Below, piece after piece: positions 28,201-41,306 of a stretch of 64,000 nucleotides of DNA. Below the pieces are notes generated by a model. It had not been told where the DNA came from. It made no database searches and was given only the letters and a program-made list of their open reading frames with translations. The translations under genes and the position numbers were made by a program. Positions within the stretch are counted from its first letter, which is position 1. Every line of letters starts with the position of its first letter. Source of the DNA: Glandiceps talaboti (taxonomy: Eukaryota; Hemichordata; Enteropneusta; Spengelidae). The stretch lies in the NCBI RefSeq assembly GCF_964340395.1, contig NC_135549.1, positions 7,204,001-7,268,000 on the forward strand, in the 5' to 3' direction.

Positions 28201-31200
28201 TAGGTTGATGATAATGGAAGTATTGCTACAAAGTAACGAGTTCATCTTAACACAATTTGAAAGATTCTCACTATCCTCTCAGACAATTCTCCTAGATGTA
28301 ATCACAGCAAAGTTAGACAATCCAGCAACAAATGAAGAAACCTCATCAACTAGAGAGAGTGAGGAAAGTGAGCAGTGTGATGACATTGACCAAACAAAAA
28401 CTGTAAAAATTCCAGCATTTACAATTGCATTCCTAGCTGAAATATTTGAAACACAAGCTAATGGAATTTTCCAGTCAACTGTTTCTGAAGAAGTAGGGAA
28501 AGAGAGCGCAATGGTGGTATGTGTTCCAAAAATTTCAAAATTATCAATTGCTGTTAAGAAGATTCTAGAGTAAATTAACTCAAAACTCTAGACTGAATTT
28601 ACAGTTTCTGTTACTATGATCTGTTGGCCAGTAAGAATTACATGTAATGCTAACTCTAGACTAGTTAATCCTACTAAAATTCTCTTTACAGTATCAATAA
28701 GTTGTTAGTACTATCCCATGGTGCCATATGAGTGTTTAAACACATTCTTATATCAGCTCAATTTCTTCATAAGAATAATAATAATAATAATGTTGATTTT
28801 ATATAGCGCTTTCCCACTTTGTGCTAAAAAGGCTTTACAATTATTACCCCTGGCACAGATCTATATCAGCACAACAGCCCTTTATAGTTCCTCAACTCCC
28901 TGGGGAGCATACAGTCCATTGCAGCCTCAGTATACACATAGGATTAAAACATGTTTGACAAAAAGATATGTGTACTGTGACAGAAAGATATCAAACTTTT
29001 ATTTCTTTATGAAATGATTTGAAATAATTGTGGTGTAATTACACAAGGTGTGATCAGTAAATAGAATGAAAGTTATAGATAACAGATTTAGTGGCTTTTA
29101 TGCTTTCTTATATTCACTAGAATTCTATGGTAGTAACACAGCTGTTACAAGTTGTGTGTGTAGCAACAAGTATACCAGGACAATACAAGATCTTACAAGA
29201 AAGGACATCACTGCTTCAAATAGCTTTAGGTAAGATAAAACCATAAACTTGCTTAATTTCAATGGTATCACTTCATTGCCAGCATTCTTTTACTGCTCTG
29301 AGTTTGAACTTGAGAGTACTGTATGTTAACTTACAGACCAACTCAATCTGATTGTGGCAATAAATAGAACAGCGCCCCCAAGTGATGACTATCATGAAAC
29401 TGTTGTCAGTATTAGTATACAGGTTTGGCTTTCATAAATGATATGCTAGTATTGTATGGGGTGAATCTGAGTGTTTTATCAGTTTTAAGAATCAATTAGT
29501 TATAAATTATCATTAAGAAGTATACTACTTGATCAGCCCTCTAGAGGAATTTTCACATTTTTGAGACCAGAGCTGACTTAACAGCACCCAGTACTCGGCC
29601 ATAATGTAGAAAGTTATTGAATCACTATGAATGATATTGTCTTCCATAGCATTACACTGACTATGTGGTATATGATAGGTATAGGTATGTGATAGGTATA
29701 GCTGTATCACATACAATTCAAGTTGAATATGATTGAACAAAACATATGGTATTTATAGACTGTAAGATACGTCGTGACGTTTCGCCCTCACCGGCCTCTT
29801 CTGGTTGGAAACACTGGGAAGAGTGCAGTTCGATACAGACATGTTAGGGGTTGGCCGATGTTTGAGGGCGCCCCGTCACGATGTACCTTAAAGACTAATG
29901 GTATTTAGAGCCTCATTCAATATCATGCCATTCTCCTGTACTTGCTACATGAGTCAAAATGCTCAAAGTCACCATTATTTTCCTGATTTTGCATAAATTA
30001 TCCTTTTGCAGGTATAATTATATTTTTTCCCCAATATTTTTCTTCATTCACCCAAAAAGTACTCGACCTAAAGGGTTTTGTCACTACTTGTCATTGACTC
30101 ATAGTGACAGGGCTCCTTAGGTCACCCATATTTTCCTTGACTGAATGAAGAAAAATATTGAGGAATAATAATCTTTACAGTCTGGATATGGGTTTTACAG
30201 ACCAAAGTTGTACAACGAAAGGGCCTGACTTTAGGAGGGGTCCGTAAGCCATACTACCGAGGGCTGAAAAATCCATATCTGGGCTGTAAAGATTTTATCA
30301 TATATGCCATGTAATGGCACAACACATCATTTGAATCACATATTGACATACATTGACAGGGAAATGTTATTTTATTCACAAACACATAAAATAGTGAAGA
30401 ATTTAAAAAAAACTAAATCACTGAGCAAACAGATATCGATGAGCACACCATGCACTTACCATATTTGGGCAAAGTGCGTCAGGGTGTGATACAGAAAATT
30501 ATTGCCCAGGTTAGTTGGACATTCTTTGCATTGAATTGCATTGGAAGCAATACTGGGGATTTGATAATATCTAATTATTATTCAAGTTAGTATACAAATG
30601 TACATCAAACTGGGATGAACTTAAGTGTATAATTTTGTTTGATTTCAGAACTTCTACAAAAAGCTCACCTAGCAGGTAAAAGTGGAGACAATGTTTTCAG
30701 CATCAGACAAACTCTAAGTGGTCAGGAGGGAGATGCTGATAACCCAGCTTATGGCTTCAAGAGAGATTTGATTCGTCTCATTGGAAATATGACTTACAGA
30801 AATCAGAAGAATCAAGACTTGGTAAGTCTCATATTAATAGATAACATCTGTATACTACCACAAAAAGTTTGGGATCAACCGTAATAGATATTAACCCCCC
30901 CCCCCCCCCCCCCCCCTCCTTCCACAGTCTTTCAAAGATGGTACCATATGAACGTTTTTCCTCAGTTGAAAGATAAAATGGTAGAATGTGCCTCTGGAAC
31001 CATTTTCTCTGAAAATAAAGTTTTAAAAAACTTATCAAACCTTGCCATGTGTAAGATGAATGATAATGTACTTAGTCTGTAAGGTACGCTGCGTCTGGCC
31101 ATACACACACATCAGGTCACATCGGCCATTTCTACAAGTGACACAGAATCTACACTCATAGTCATCTATCTATGCAGACATTGTAATTAAATTGACATTT

Positions 31201-34200
31201 TTAAATGAAAACTCAAGACTTGTCTTTTTAAAGAATGTCCACGTCTGATTATTTTGTTCTTATAATGAGGAATTGTGGACTTTTTGTCCGTAGTTTGTAT
31301 TAATTGGGTATGTTTTTCTATCTGTGTATTTTTGCATATATTGGTATTGTTTAACTTTCGATCACTCCCCCCCCCCCCACTTTTTAGTATTGTATAGAGC
31401 GTCTTGGCAATTTTTATTGAAATATTAGTGCTTTATAGATCATTTTTATTATTATTCATCTCTACTAGTATATAGAAATCAGAGATTTTGCTATGTAGGG
31501 ACTCTGAACTGATCCTTAACGTGACCTTAAACATGACTCCCTAGCCTGAGTATAAATATGTATCTAGTGCACAGGAAGTCCACTGTTCTACACTCTTTCC
31601 TAGCATTTAAAGAAGTGTCAACCACTAAAAGACCCAATGACCACAGTACAGTACAGTATAGTATAGTATATACATTGTTTGTACATGTAAGGTGTACAAT
31701 GAGAATTTTGGCAAAAATAAGTTTTCTTCATTTTCACTCTCACCATACTTATGACAATGTCAATGGGGGGCATTGTCACAAAGAGGCTAAGGTGAGTGGT
31801 GACACAGATGTACTTTTGTATAAAAAAAATATAAAGGTACAACTATAATTGTACTTTACCACTGGGCACATGTAGGACAATCACCCCTGACAGTACAAAT
31901 CAGTGTGAAGTTAGGGAGTCTGAGCTTATTCTCATATGTAATGTAACCCTTACCCTAAACTCCCTAGCTTGAATACAAATGTATATGTATCATACAATCA
32001 GTCCACTGTTCTACATTCTTGCCTCACCATCGGGCCTTGTCTTTGAAATTTGAAGAAAATGGTTGACAGGTGACAGTTTGTGAAAAGACAAATATGGCCC
32101 AGAAAAGAAATTTAAAGTTCATTCTTAATATTGCTTACTTTGCAGAATGTGTGATATGACATAAAGCACTGGCTGAATAATGAAGTGTGGTTGATTTCAA
32201 TGGATCAGTTTTAACTGCATTAGTTAGTGGGGGGCGTGTTAACCTCTTGAAAGCCAGTTATCTTGTTAAATGTCTACTTAAACCTTTAACAACACACTTC
32301 ATGAACTTGTATTGCAGAATCTCGTATTTTCTCTTTATTTTGTATACAAAACAATAGGGAAAAAATAATATGCTGAAACGTGATATTCCAAATTCACATT
32401 GTTAAGTTTTGACCATGGCATATTTTACATACCTGTGTCTGTTTTTTCTTGTGTAATTATACTTGACAGTTCTATGAGATTTCTTTTCTGTCAGCATCCC
32501 TTCGTTGGTTTCAGCTTGTCCTTCTCAGTGTATGTGAGTTCTACTTATTTTTTTTAAATGGCACAATTGGCATAGTCTTACTTGTAAGTTAAAATCCAGC
32601 CCTTTCATCTCACAGATTAGTCCACTTCCCTGTCTTTAATGCCTATTATTATAAGCCATTAGATCAATATGCAGGAATCCAAAGAAGAAAGAATGTCAAA
32701 AAAATGTCCTTCTGGATGGATTTTTGGAAGAACATAATTGAGATTAAACAGCATACCCAAGGTTATGGGAGTTGAAGTCGTAGTAGTGATAGCGCCCTCT
32801 AGAGCCCATTGGGATTTTTTTTATTGTAAGGACAGCATTGACCATTTCCTGTGCTGCAGCCACAAGAGTTCAAATAGTTGACATTTACTTCAAGCTATAA
32901 AAACAGACATTATCCTGTAAAAGCATACTCTTCTGATCAGTTTTTTAGACCAGGTAGAGCTAGTTTGTGTTTTTTAGTGACATCCGTAGCCTTGGGAAAT
33001 GGTCTGCATTTCTGTCTGTCTGCTAAGGTAGTCTAAGTGAATCGCTGTCCAAACTTGTTAATTCTCAGATCCATTCACAATATATCAATAAGAAATGAAA
33101 GGAAATGCAGTCTGGGGGAATTGAAATAGAATACTTTATTTTGAAGCTGGTTTATAATTAAAGAGTCTATAGTGAACAAATGTTCCCACCTCCCTCCCAA
33201 CCCACCTTATTTGTAGAGTATACTTAAAATTCATTGTGTGATACACAGAGTCATAGAATTGGCATTAAGGGAGGATTAAAACCAACTTAATGCCTACAGC
33301 AAACAGCTTGTAAGACTCTATTGCTCCAATAGTCTTTGTCAAGCACCCAGAAAAACATGAGTACAATTGCTTTGATAATTACAGGGAGGTAAAAGAAATG
33401 GAACCGACTCATTTCTAAAGATTGTAACAATCTGAATTAGTGTCTGTGTACCCGGAATAAGTAGCATGCTTCCAATGGTTTCACAATGACCAATCATCGT
33501 GAAAATTACACAAAGGAAAGAAGTACAGATTCTCTGTACATATCGTTCCAACATCCTTTTTTTTTACAATCATTCATTTATATTTATGTATTTTTTAACA
33601 ATCATGTCACTGGCATAAAGTAGTTACAAGTACTGTATGTTTTCAGTAACTGAAATCATGGACATGTTTTAATATGAAATAGATTTTAAAATGCTGTCGT
33701 GTTGTAGCCATATATCAACTTCTCAACAAGGTATACTACTAGTAGTAGGGCATAGGTGGTGGAGTCGTCCACTCACTATATATGTGTGTGAGTAGGGTAA
33801 GTGTCAAAGTATCACAGTTTATACAGTAGTCAGGGAGATTTGGGTAACTGAGAGAGGGCTGGACTTTGTGAGGTCGTAAAGTAGTATTAGTAGATGGGCA
33901 ATGTGAGGTTAAATTGCAATATGATACATTCATGAGCACATTCTATGATAAGAGTGGTATAGATGGCCTACAGAAACCTTCACTATCTTTTCATCCCTAT
34001 TGAAGTTTCCAAATACTAGGCCCCTTCACTGCACAATGCCTTGTTGAGATGAAAGCTGCTTTAATACTCGCGTCAAATTACAGCCTTATAGGCAAATTGC
34101 GTAAAGTGGGACTACCTACAGTGTCAAGTCCAGTAGTTGATAATGTCGTACTGTAGTACATGGCTTTATAAAATTTGAGTTTGAGAGTGGATGATTTGTA

Positions 34201-37200
34201 GACGTTTATCTGGTTTGATTGCTTGGTTTCATTTACAGTTTGTCTACAAACACTAGATTTGGTAGAGTGAAAAGAGAAAGACATCTAATCTTTTGTTTGG
34301 AAAAGATTTTGGCGACATCGCTCAGTTATCAAAACTTGGCCAAATAGAAAACTAAATAGTCTAAGGTGGTATTTGTAGTTTCAACATTTAGTCAGTGTTT
34401 TAAAAGTCTGACATAATTAGTCAAACCAAGGTCTGCTAGAGCTTTTTTTTAAACAGGTGGACTAGGACAACACCATAGGTACGATAGAATAACCTTTGTG
34501 AGAGTATTAAAACCAAATATTAAGGAGTGGAAACGTTGGTGGTTTGAGTTCTTGATCAGGACAACTAAATAGCTTGTACCAGTACCACTTACTTAGTACA
34601 ATCAGGAAGTTGTCACATTCTCTGAGTTGAAGCATTGAACAATCTTTATAAGTATCTTCTTATCTAAGCATTAACTCTGAGTCTCCTTATTCTGGAGGTA
34701 AGGGGTGTATGAGTGTGTGTGGTCTAAGCTATTAGGTGCTATTCATACATTCATTTATACTCCAACCAACAGAATGTCTGTATTCCCATCATTTTAAATC
34801 TTTTAGATTCAAATCCTCAGCTCTATTTCATCTTTCTCTCAAGACATCTGTACCATCTTTCTTGCAATACATGTGTACTATCTTTCTCCCAGGACATCTC
34901 TACTATCTTTCTTCCAATGTATCTGTCTTGTCTTTCTTTCCAAGACATCTTTGCTATCTTTCACTCAAGACATCTGTAGTCTTTCTCCCATGTAATGTCT
35001 CTCTTCCTAAGATGTCTGGTCTATTTTTCGCCCAAGATTTCTTCACTATCTTTCTCCCAAGACATCTTACTATCATTCTCCCAGGATGTCAAACTCACAC
35101 TTTTCTGAAGCTATAGATATGTATCGATCATAATCACTCCTAAAATTCTTTTATCATTGCATTCAATTTTGTACATTTTTTTTTCTTTTTTCATTTCAGT
35201 CTGAAATATTAAATGGATTTTGTACCGTTGCAACCACAAGAAGTTGTACATTGTTTGTGTGAGAAAGTTTCCACCCTAAGCTCAAATAAGACATGTTATC
35301 TGACACCTGTTGTTAGCTGTTTACAGTAGAAAAGTGGCCATAGTTTCCATTCATGAAGAATTGGTACTCATCTTTGTGAAAAAAATGTTTGAACTTCATC
35401 ATATTGCACAGACTACAAGCCTGTCACTGTAGTAGACTGCCCTCATACACTTGTAGTCATATTGTACCCCCCCCCCCCCCATACTTTTTTTTAGTTAGGC
35501 AGACCAAAGACTCTGGGTCAAACAGGTTTCTGAGGAGTTTTCATTTTCAAGTAAACTTTCTAATATGAAGAAATCCATGTCAGAGTGGTAGAGAGAATTG
35601 GTACACTACTTTTACTTCTACTTATTCTTTTGAGAGTAGTTCAGATGATCAAAACTAGTAAAGATTAGTGACATTACATCTAGTAACCCTGCTGGTAATA
35701 AGGAATGGAAGTTGTAGCAGGAAAAAAACCTATTCTTGTAGTAACATATCTGTCCATAAAGTCAGATGTTGTGTGTCTATGTTTTTAGAGGATTGTTTGG
35801 TAAAGTGTACTTACACCTCAGGAGAGTGTGTACCAAAACCATAGACCCCTTGGCTGAAACAAGAAAACTCAGCCAGCAAACTGGCAAAGGGCTATAGGTG
35901 AATGACTATCAGTATATCCAATGATGTGTTTATTTGTTTATTGAGATGATTATGTTTTATAAAGTAGCATTGACACCTCAGGATCTACTACTAAAGAGAC
36001 AGTTAATCTGTTAGGTTGAAGTGTTAGACCTTTGAGACAGCTGGTAAGACAACATGGGTAGGATGTTTTGTCTTTGCTCACACCTATCTCAATGGCCTAC
36101 CTCACACCTGTTAAATCCCTAGTCCAAACAACAACACAGCAATCCACTTTCAATGAGATAGTTGACAGCTCATACTTAGTCCAGGAGGATGTTCCCACCA
36201 AATCTTCTTTCCAGCCAGTAACTATGCTTGCCAACTCTCTAGTAATGCCTCCAGAAAAACAAATAAATAAATGAATAATTGTTGTTCAGAGATGCCCCCA
36301 AACTCTGTACACCTTTCATTCTTTCTTTTTAGAAGATTTTAGCAAATGTTTCATGTGATAAATTCTAGACATTATCCAAAGAGTAAGACTGTTCTGTCAT
36401 AAACAGCAAGAGTTTGCAGTGATAACACATTCTCTGTAACGGTATGGATTTTGCAATGCATGTTTCTGTCAAAATGAAAATAACGTGTCTCATTTTATCT
36501 ACCCAGAGTGTCATCTGCCTGTTTTTCTTTCTTCTTTCCCGTTTTCTCAGTTTACACATAGACTGTAACAGACCCTATGTAATACCTCACAGTGTGACAA
36601 TCCACTGACAAACAGCAATTTCTTGTGACCATTTTACTTCCATGTTGTGACATGCCAAACTCTCTCATATAGTAACACCAAAGAAAATCCATTTTTTTAT
36701 TATTTTGACCCACAACAAAACTTTTTTTTTGTACTTTACTGTCAATGCCCTAATGCTCACTGACTTCTGTGACTTGCTCTTTCTTTGCAAGGGGGTGTTG
36801 TTAACAAACACATGACCACTGTCTACATGTGTTGTTTTGAATTACAGGTTCGTGAATCAGAAGGAATTCCATTACTACTAGACCACTGCAATGTAGATGA
36901 ATACAATCCTTGTATCCTTTGAGACATAGACCTTGGCAAAGCTAGCTTAGTCCACTTGTTTCTTGACAACATCATCAATCATCAGTCCTACACAGATGTA
37001 ATTATATCTGACTGTAAATAGATACAACAAGTGTGTGACAGCACCCCCAGCTGTCAATCAATCAACCACATTGACACTACGTGTGTGTACACATGGATTT
37101 AAAGTTTTGTTGCCAGTGTACAGTGTTACTTGGGTTGGGTGAATTGAAATCATAGACTTCCCCTCTATTGTCACTGCTCAAATATGTTCTGCCAATATTT

Positions 37201-38141
37201 TCTTTGTACCTTTCTTTGTACGTGTCATGAGCTGTTGTGTATCCTTATGGCGCGGGAATCATGTCACTGTCTGTCAAGTCTGTCTACTCTCCTCTTGCTG
37301 ACCAGTATCTAAGTAACCATTGTGTATAGCTTTGTACTTCTAATCATTGATTTTCATGAAACAGTGTTGTGTTATACTTAGTAGTATCTTGTCATCCTAT
37401 ACATTGGTATAAAAACAATGAATATCTCATAGAATATTCTTTCTGAAGAAAGTTGTATCATATCTTGTGTTGTGTCTAGCAGTGGGTTGGCCTGGATAGT
37501 TTCACAAACAGTACCATTGTTGTGGTTACTGTACACATTCCTTGACTAATCCACCAAGTCAGTGATTGATGGGTGGCTGATGATGGATTGCTTGATGGTT
37601 GGGTGGATGGATGGATGGATGGCTGATGATGGATTGCTTGATGGGTGGGTGGTTGGGTGGATGGATGGATGGATGGATGGACGGACGGACGGATGGATGG
37701 ATGGGTGGCTGATGATGGATTGCTTGGTAGTTGGGTGGATGGATGGATGGATGGATGGCTGGCTGGATGGATGGATGGATGGATGGATGGGTTGGTGGAT
37801 AAACCAGAGGATGGTCATTTGGTTGAGTTGATAGATAGATGGATAGATGGGTGAATGGTAGGATGGATAGGTAGATGGATGGATGGATTAATTCATTGAA
37901 ATATTACAAATCTATTACTACCCTGTAGTGTGTCTTCCTTAATACTTCCCCAGTCATGAATCAGTGGGCAATCTTTGCCATTCATAACATATGTGAAGAT
38001 AACCCAGCAAACCAAGCTTTCATTGCTAACATGCAGAGACAAGGAATTGCTGACAGTGAAGTGCTAACAGACATGGGAGTTGACGTCCAAGAGAGAGATG
38101 GTAAACTGTATGTTAAAACAACAAAGAAAACAAAATCATGA
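23471..38141 (+). CDS. ATXN10: Ataxin-10, complete
   Basis: A cytoplasmic armadillo-like repeat protein linked in vertebrates to neuronal survival, neurite growth and cytokinesis. Nine coding exons: 23471-23628, 24690-24884, 25763-25942, 26363-26530, 28204-28516, 29121-29229, 30649-30821, 36848-36911 and 37954-38141. They join in phases 2,2,2,2,0,1,0,1 to give 515 residues (human 475). Recognised blocks: [15 protein letters not shown] (human ECFRCLRNACIEC), [48 protein letters not shown], and the Atx10 homology end [20 protein letters not shown]. The ATG at 23471 (AAAATGGCGGA) was chosen; the frame is open further upstream but has no earlier ATG. The donor of exon 4 is copied 23 times in the following intron. 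Extra length lies mainly in an acidic Ser/Glu-rich stretch of exon 5 ([14 protein letters not shown]). Confidence 0.93.
25175..25228. repeat. (GACA/AACA)n microsatellite in ATXN10 intron 2
   Basis: Tetranucleotide tract AGACAGACAAACAAACAAAC followed by GACA units. Confidence 0.9.
26490..27985 (+). repeat. 63-bp minisatellite made of the end of ATXN10 exon 4 plus its 5' splice site
   Basis: About 23.5 copies of a 63-bp unit join the last ~38 bases of exon 26363-26530 to the first ~25 intron bases. GTAAGT donors occur at 26531, 26594, 26657, 26720, 26784 and then every 63 bp to 27918, 23 in all. The last half-copy has GGGGGAAAGT and no donor. One unit is 64 bp because of an extra G before 26784. 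Variant positions (GTATAC/GTGTAC; CCCAC, CAGAC, CAAAC, CCGAC, ACCAC) are mixed along the array. In the exon's frame TAA follows the first donor at once (TGG GGG TAA), so later donors would truncate the protein. Open frames of several hundred codons on both strands exist only because 63 is divisible by three. Confidence 0.95.
28775..28945. repeat. SINE-like dispersed repeat copy in ATXN10 intron 5
   Basis: TTTTATATAGCGCTTTCCCA, CTTTACAATTATTACCCCTG, GCACAGATCTATATCAGCAC and CATTGCAGCCTCAG, preceded by an AATAATAATAATAA tract. Best preserved of the three copies in this window. Confidence 0.65.
29756..29897. mobile_element. Short MITE with 10-bp target duplication in ATXN10 intron 6
   Basis: A 142-bp element with ~34-bp inverted termini (TAGACTGTAAGATACGTCGT / reverse of TAGTCTTTAAGGTACATCGT, both reaching CGCCCTCA). 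It is flanked by ATGGTATTTA at 29746-29755 and 29898-29907. A lone similar end (AGTCTGTAAGGTACGCTGCG) is at 31075. Confidence 0.75.
30010..30300. mobile_element. Two adjoining inverted-repeat elements in ATXN10 intron 6
   Basis: The first (about 30016-30170) has arms CCAATATTTTTCTTCATTCA and its reverse complement TGAATGAAGAAAAATATTG. The second (about 30168-30298) has arms ATCTTTACAGTCTGGATATG and the reverse of ATCTTTACAGCCCAGATATG. They abut or overlap by a few bases, so one may have inserted at the edge of the other. Confidence 0.55.
30895..30916. repeat. Poly(C) run of 22
   Basis: An uninterrupted homopolymer of C shortly after the ATXN10 exon 7 donor. Shorter C runs recur in this window near 13230, 31367, 35467, 50281 and 61260. 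Confidence 0.9.
31496..32030. repeat. Pair of ~115-bp direct repeats in ATXN10 intron 7
   Basis: 31496-31612 and 31914-32026 share GACTCCCTAGCCTGAGTATA-like text, GTCCACTGTTCTACA and TCTTTCCTAG/TCTTGCCTCA blocks. Confidence 0.5.
32031..34828. other. ATXN10 intron 7, nothing recognised
   Basis: No exon or complete mobile element was identified. Open frames are short and show no family signature. Confidence 0.45.
34829..35092. repeat. ~24-bp minisatellite in ATXN10 intron 7
   Basis: Imperfect tandem units of CATCTTTCTCCCAAGACATC plus TGTA, about ten copies, with variable decay. Confidence 0.8.
35093..36847. other. ATXN10 intron 7, 3' part; nothing firmly recognised
   Basis: There is a C tract at 35467-35480. 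An open frame at 36068-36274 of 68 codons has a fairly normal amino-acid make-up but no similarity I recognise and no clear splice sites. Confidence 0.4.
37575..37890. repeat. (GGAT)n microsatellite and derived higher-order repeat, ATXN10 intron 8
   Basis: GGATGGAT tracts interleaved with three copies of a GGTGGCTGATGATGGATTGC unit (near 37571, 37618 and 37707). Trp/Met/Asp-rich frames here are repeat artefacts. Confidence 0.9.
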
Positions 38142-38403
38142 CAATCCTAAATATGGCAATTACTATCTCATTTTTCACACACTTCTGAATGAAGCTCAAT
38201 GGAGCAGTATGGACAGATTTTACAAGTTCAGTGAGTAATAGTTTTGTATAGAGTATATTTTTTTCAAGCTTAAGAATTTTTCATTTGCATTCATTTTAAC
38301 GTATATATGCTGTTAAGATGTACAATTACAGGAAAAAAACAATGAAATATAATTAATGTCTATGGCGTTAGAGATTTTTTATTTTATATTTCCTGGATTT
38401 GAA

Positions 38404-38406
38404 AGA

Positions 38407-38469
<63 letters not shown>

Positions 38470-38547
38470 GTATGTGTATGTGTGTGTGTGTGTGGGTATG
38501 GTGGTGTGTGTGTGTGTGTGTGTGGGGGGGGGGGGTATGGTGGTGGT

Positions 38548-38610
<63 letters not shown>
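38404..38610. repeat. (GT)n microsatellite with GGT/G interruptions, ATXN10 3' UTR region
   Basis: About 205 bp of GT repeat with a G11-type run near 38523, followed at 38654-38705 by a CACTCA hexamer tract. Confidence 0.95.
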
Positions 38611-38613
<3 letters not shown>

Positions 38614-38888
38614 TAAGATGGATTCTGGTGCTTCTGAAAAGTGACTAATATACAGCACACACTCGCACTCACACTCACACTCACACTCACACTCACACTC
38701 ACACAAACAAACATAAATTTTTGTACCAAAATGTCAGAAAACAGTGTTGTGATCCTGTACAATTATATTGTCATATGTTTATGAAATTAGAAAAAAAAAT
38801 GATTCTGAAAAAGGTATAAAAGAGTCAGAGAACACTCCTACCCTGGTCAGGGTGGCACATATTGAATCTACACATTCCAGTGGGTACT

Positions 38889-38894
38889 AATAAA
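38889..38894 (+). other. Candidate poly(A) signal of ATXN10
   Basis: First AATAAA after the stop codon, 748 bases downstream. A 3' UTR ending here would contain the GT and CACTCA microsatellites. Confidence 0.45.
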
Positions 38895-39544
38895 TACACA
38901 GTCTGAACTCTGCTGTGTGAAAAAACCTTGGATCTATTCATTTCACTTTTAAAGGTATATTGTCCAGCTAGTGTCATTTATTGCAAACTGTTATTTATTG
39001 TCTTAATTTTGGTAACTTTATGAGCTTGTTGACGTCTGAACTTGGTCTAGGTCAATGTCGTAAATAGGCCTCATCATTAAATGTATCCGGTAGTGGGTTG
39101 AGAGTTTGGGATTTGGGAGATGCCCAATCTCATATCCTTAGACATTACCCATCCTTATTTGTAATACATACATCTGTACAAAGATCATTTCTTTTCAAAC
39201 TGTGATTTCTTTACCCAAGTTTATGTGAGGTACAGATGCAATGGTATATTGGCATTGCTAAGAGTGTGGGGAGATGGGCAGCCAAGTGAAACCCACAATT
39301 TGACTTCTTAACAGATCATAAACAACACAGAATGTTTGTCTGGGTCAAAAGTACACAGTGGGGAAGCAATAGCCTTTGTAATTGTTGAAAGTTGACATCC
39401 GTGAAATAGGCATAACAATGTTGATTTTTCATGCCCAAGTAAGTGATTTATTGTGATTGTGTATAGATGGTGTAAATTATAATCAAAGGACAGCGGTGAT
39501 AGAGCATCAAAAGATGATATTACAACCTGTGATTTTCTGAACAG

Positions 39545-39790
39545 ACCTGTTTAGGTTGTAGTGTAGAAAGTGGACCCTGTTTTGGGATGTTGGCACTTTC
39601 TGAACAGAACTGTAGAGTAGAAAGTGTACCCTGTTTTGGGATGTTGGCACTTTCTGAACAGAACTGTAGTGTAGAAAGTGAACCCTGTTTTGGGATACTT
39701 GCATTTTCTGAACAGAACTGTAGAGTAGAAAGTGAACCCTGTTTTGGGATACTTGCATTTTCTGAACAGAACTGTAGACTGCAAAGTGAA
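39545..39790. repeat. 54-bp minisatellite, about 4.5 copies
   Basis: Unit CCCTGTTTTGGGATGTTGGC, then ACTTTCTGAACAGAACTGTA, then GAGTAGAAAGTG. The period is divisible by three, giving spurious open frames on both strands. Confidence 0.85.
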
Positions 39791-41100
39791 CTCAGTTTGT
39801 TTTTGGAAGTTGACAGTTTGTTCTATTTTCATTCCAAAATGGACAGAACAATGGTGTCAAGATGAAAATTTAGGTCGCAGACTGGAAGTCTGTGAATTCA
39901 ACAAATTATGTTTTGCCTTGCATAGCTTGAACCACTATCCATGTTTATTCTGTGCCTCTCGTCCTGTACTTACAATGGGTAAATCTTCGCCAAGGTTGTG
40001 CTCTCATTACAACTACTATACTCTCACTAACAAACCATAACAAACATGGAAATGACTTCCTTCAATCTACTTTTCCCAAAACAAACTTTCAATAGTTGCG
40101 GATAGGGTTTGGACCAACTGATTGTCTAAGAATAGAATTGTTGGCATCAAACGTGTGCTTAAACTCATCTAATTGTATTTTTTATTTGATTTCATTAGCC
40201 AAGTCCTGAGGGCTATGGGAAATGTTTCCGTGATTCAGCCCACAGCCATTCCTTAGCCACACCCAGGTCAATTTATGTTTACAATGTAAATTTGGTAAAA
40301 TAAGTTGAGGTGCTATTTGGAGCTTCTGATCTTTTTGTTTGTGTGAACTTGACAAATTTATCAAATACTGGCCATTTTTTAGAAATCGTAAAACTTAAAC
40401 TGTACAATATTGTAAAACAACCATAATGGCATTTCAACTTCATTCAAGTGTCTACACCTAATTTACTTGGATCTGACTTTCTGTTGATATTATGCAACAT
40501 GACCTTGCCCTACAAGGTCAGATCAAATTCTTGCATATTACAGACAATGCCAATGTCTTTCAAAATTTGTATAGAGGTACTCATCCCTGTCATTTTGTTT
40601 CATGACCACAGAAAGATTAACTGAATGGCAGCCATGTTTGTCTTATATATAATTGTGTATGATGTTGTAAACATAATGATACATAGAGACTCAATGCAAG
40701 TGTCTCCATATATATACATAGTGTGGTTTGCACTTTCTGTTAAAAATAAGTAAATTGGCCTTGACCTTAAGGTCAAATATTTCACTCAGGTTATTTCTTC
40801 AGTTTATGTATTATGGTCATTTTTCTCGTATATTATTTAAAAGATTACACATTTATCTCACTCTTTATTTTATACCCTTCTCATGTTCGACTAAATTTTT
40901 GTAATATTTTTGTAAAAATCCACACTTTTCACATTGTTTATAAAGATTGCAGGTTAGCAAGGATGTAACAGGAAATAGGTACTGTATGTGTACAACATCA
41001 TGTTCTACCAAAATAGTATTACGTTGGGTATGTGTCGTCTCTGAAGACTTGTTTTCACAGAGGTACATAAAACTTATTATTTTCAGCAAGGCTTTACTTG
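39791..41100. other. Intergenic DNA between ATXN10 and Wnt7
   Basis: AT-rich unique sequence; no gene, RNA or complete transposon recognised. Confidence 0.4.
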
Positions 41101-41107
41101 TGTTTAA

Positions 41108-41274
41108 ATACATACATACATACATACATACATACATACATACATACATACATACATACATACATACATACATACATACATACATACATACATACATACA
41201 TACATACATACATACATACATTCATTCATTCATTCATTCATTCATTCAGACAGACAGACAGACAGACAGACGCA

Positions 41275-41306
<32 letters not shown>

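Noticed and set aside
36068-36274. 68-codon open frame in ATXN10 intron 7
   Set aside because: Composition is plausible, but there is no similarity, no good splice sites and no place in the ATXN10 alignment. Left as unsupported.
37546-37854. Trp/Met/Asp-rich and His/Pro/Ser-rich open frames
   Set aside because: Both strands of a GGAT microsatellite in ATXN10 intron 8.
38356-38706. Cys-Val and His-Thr repeat open frames
   Set aside because: GT/CA microsatellite downstream of the ATXN10 stop.
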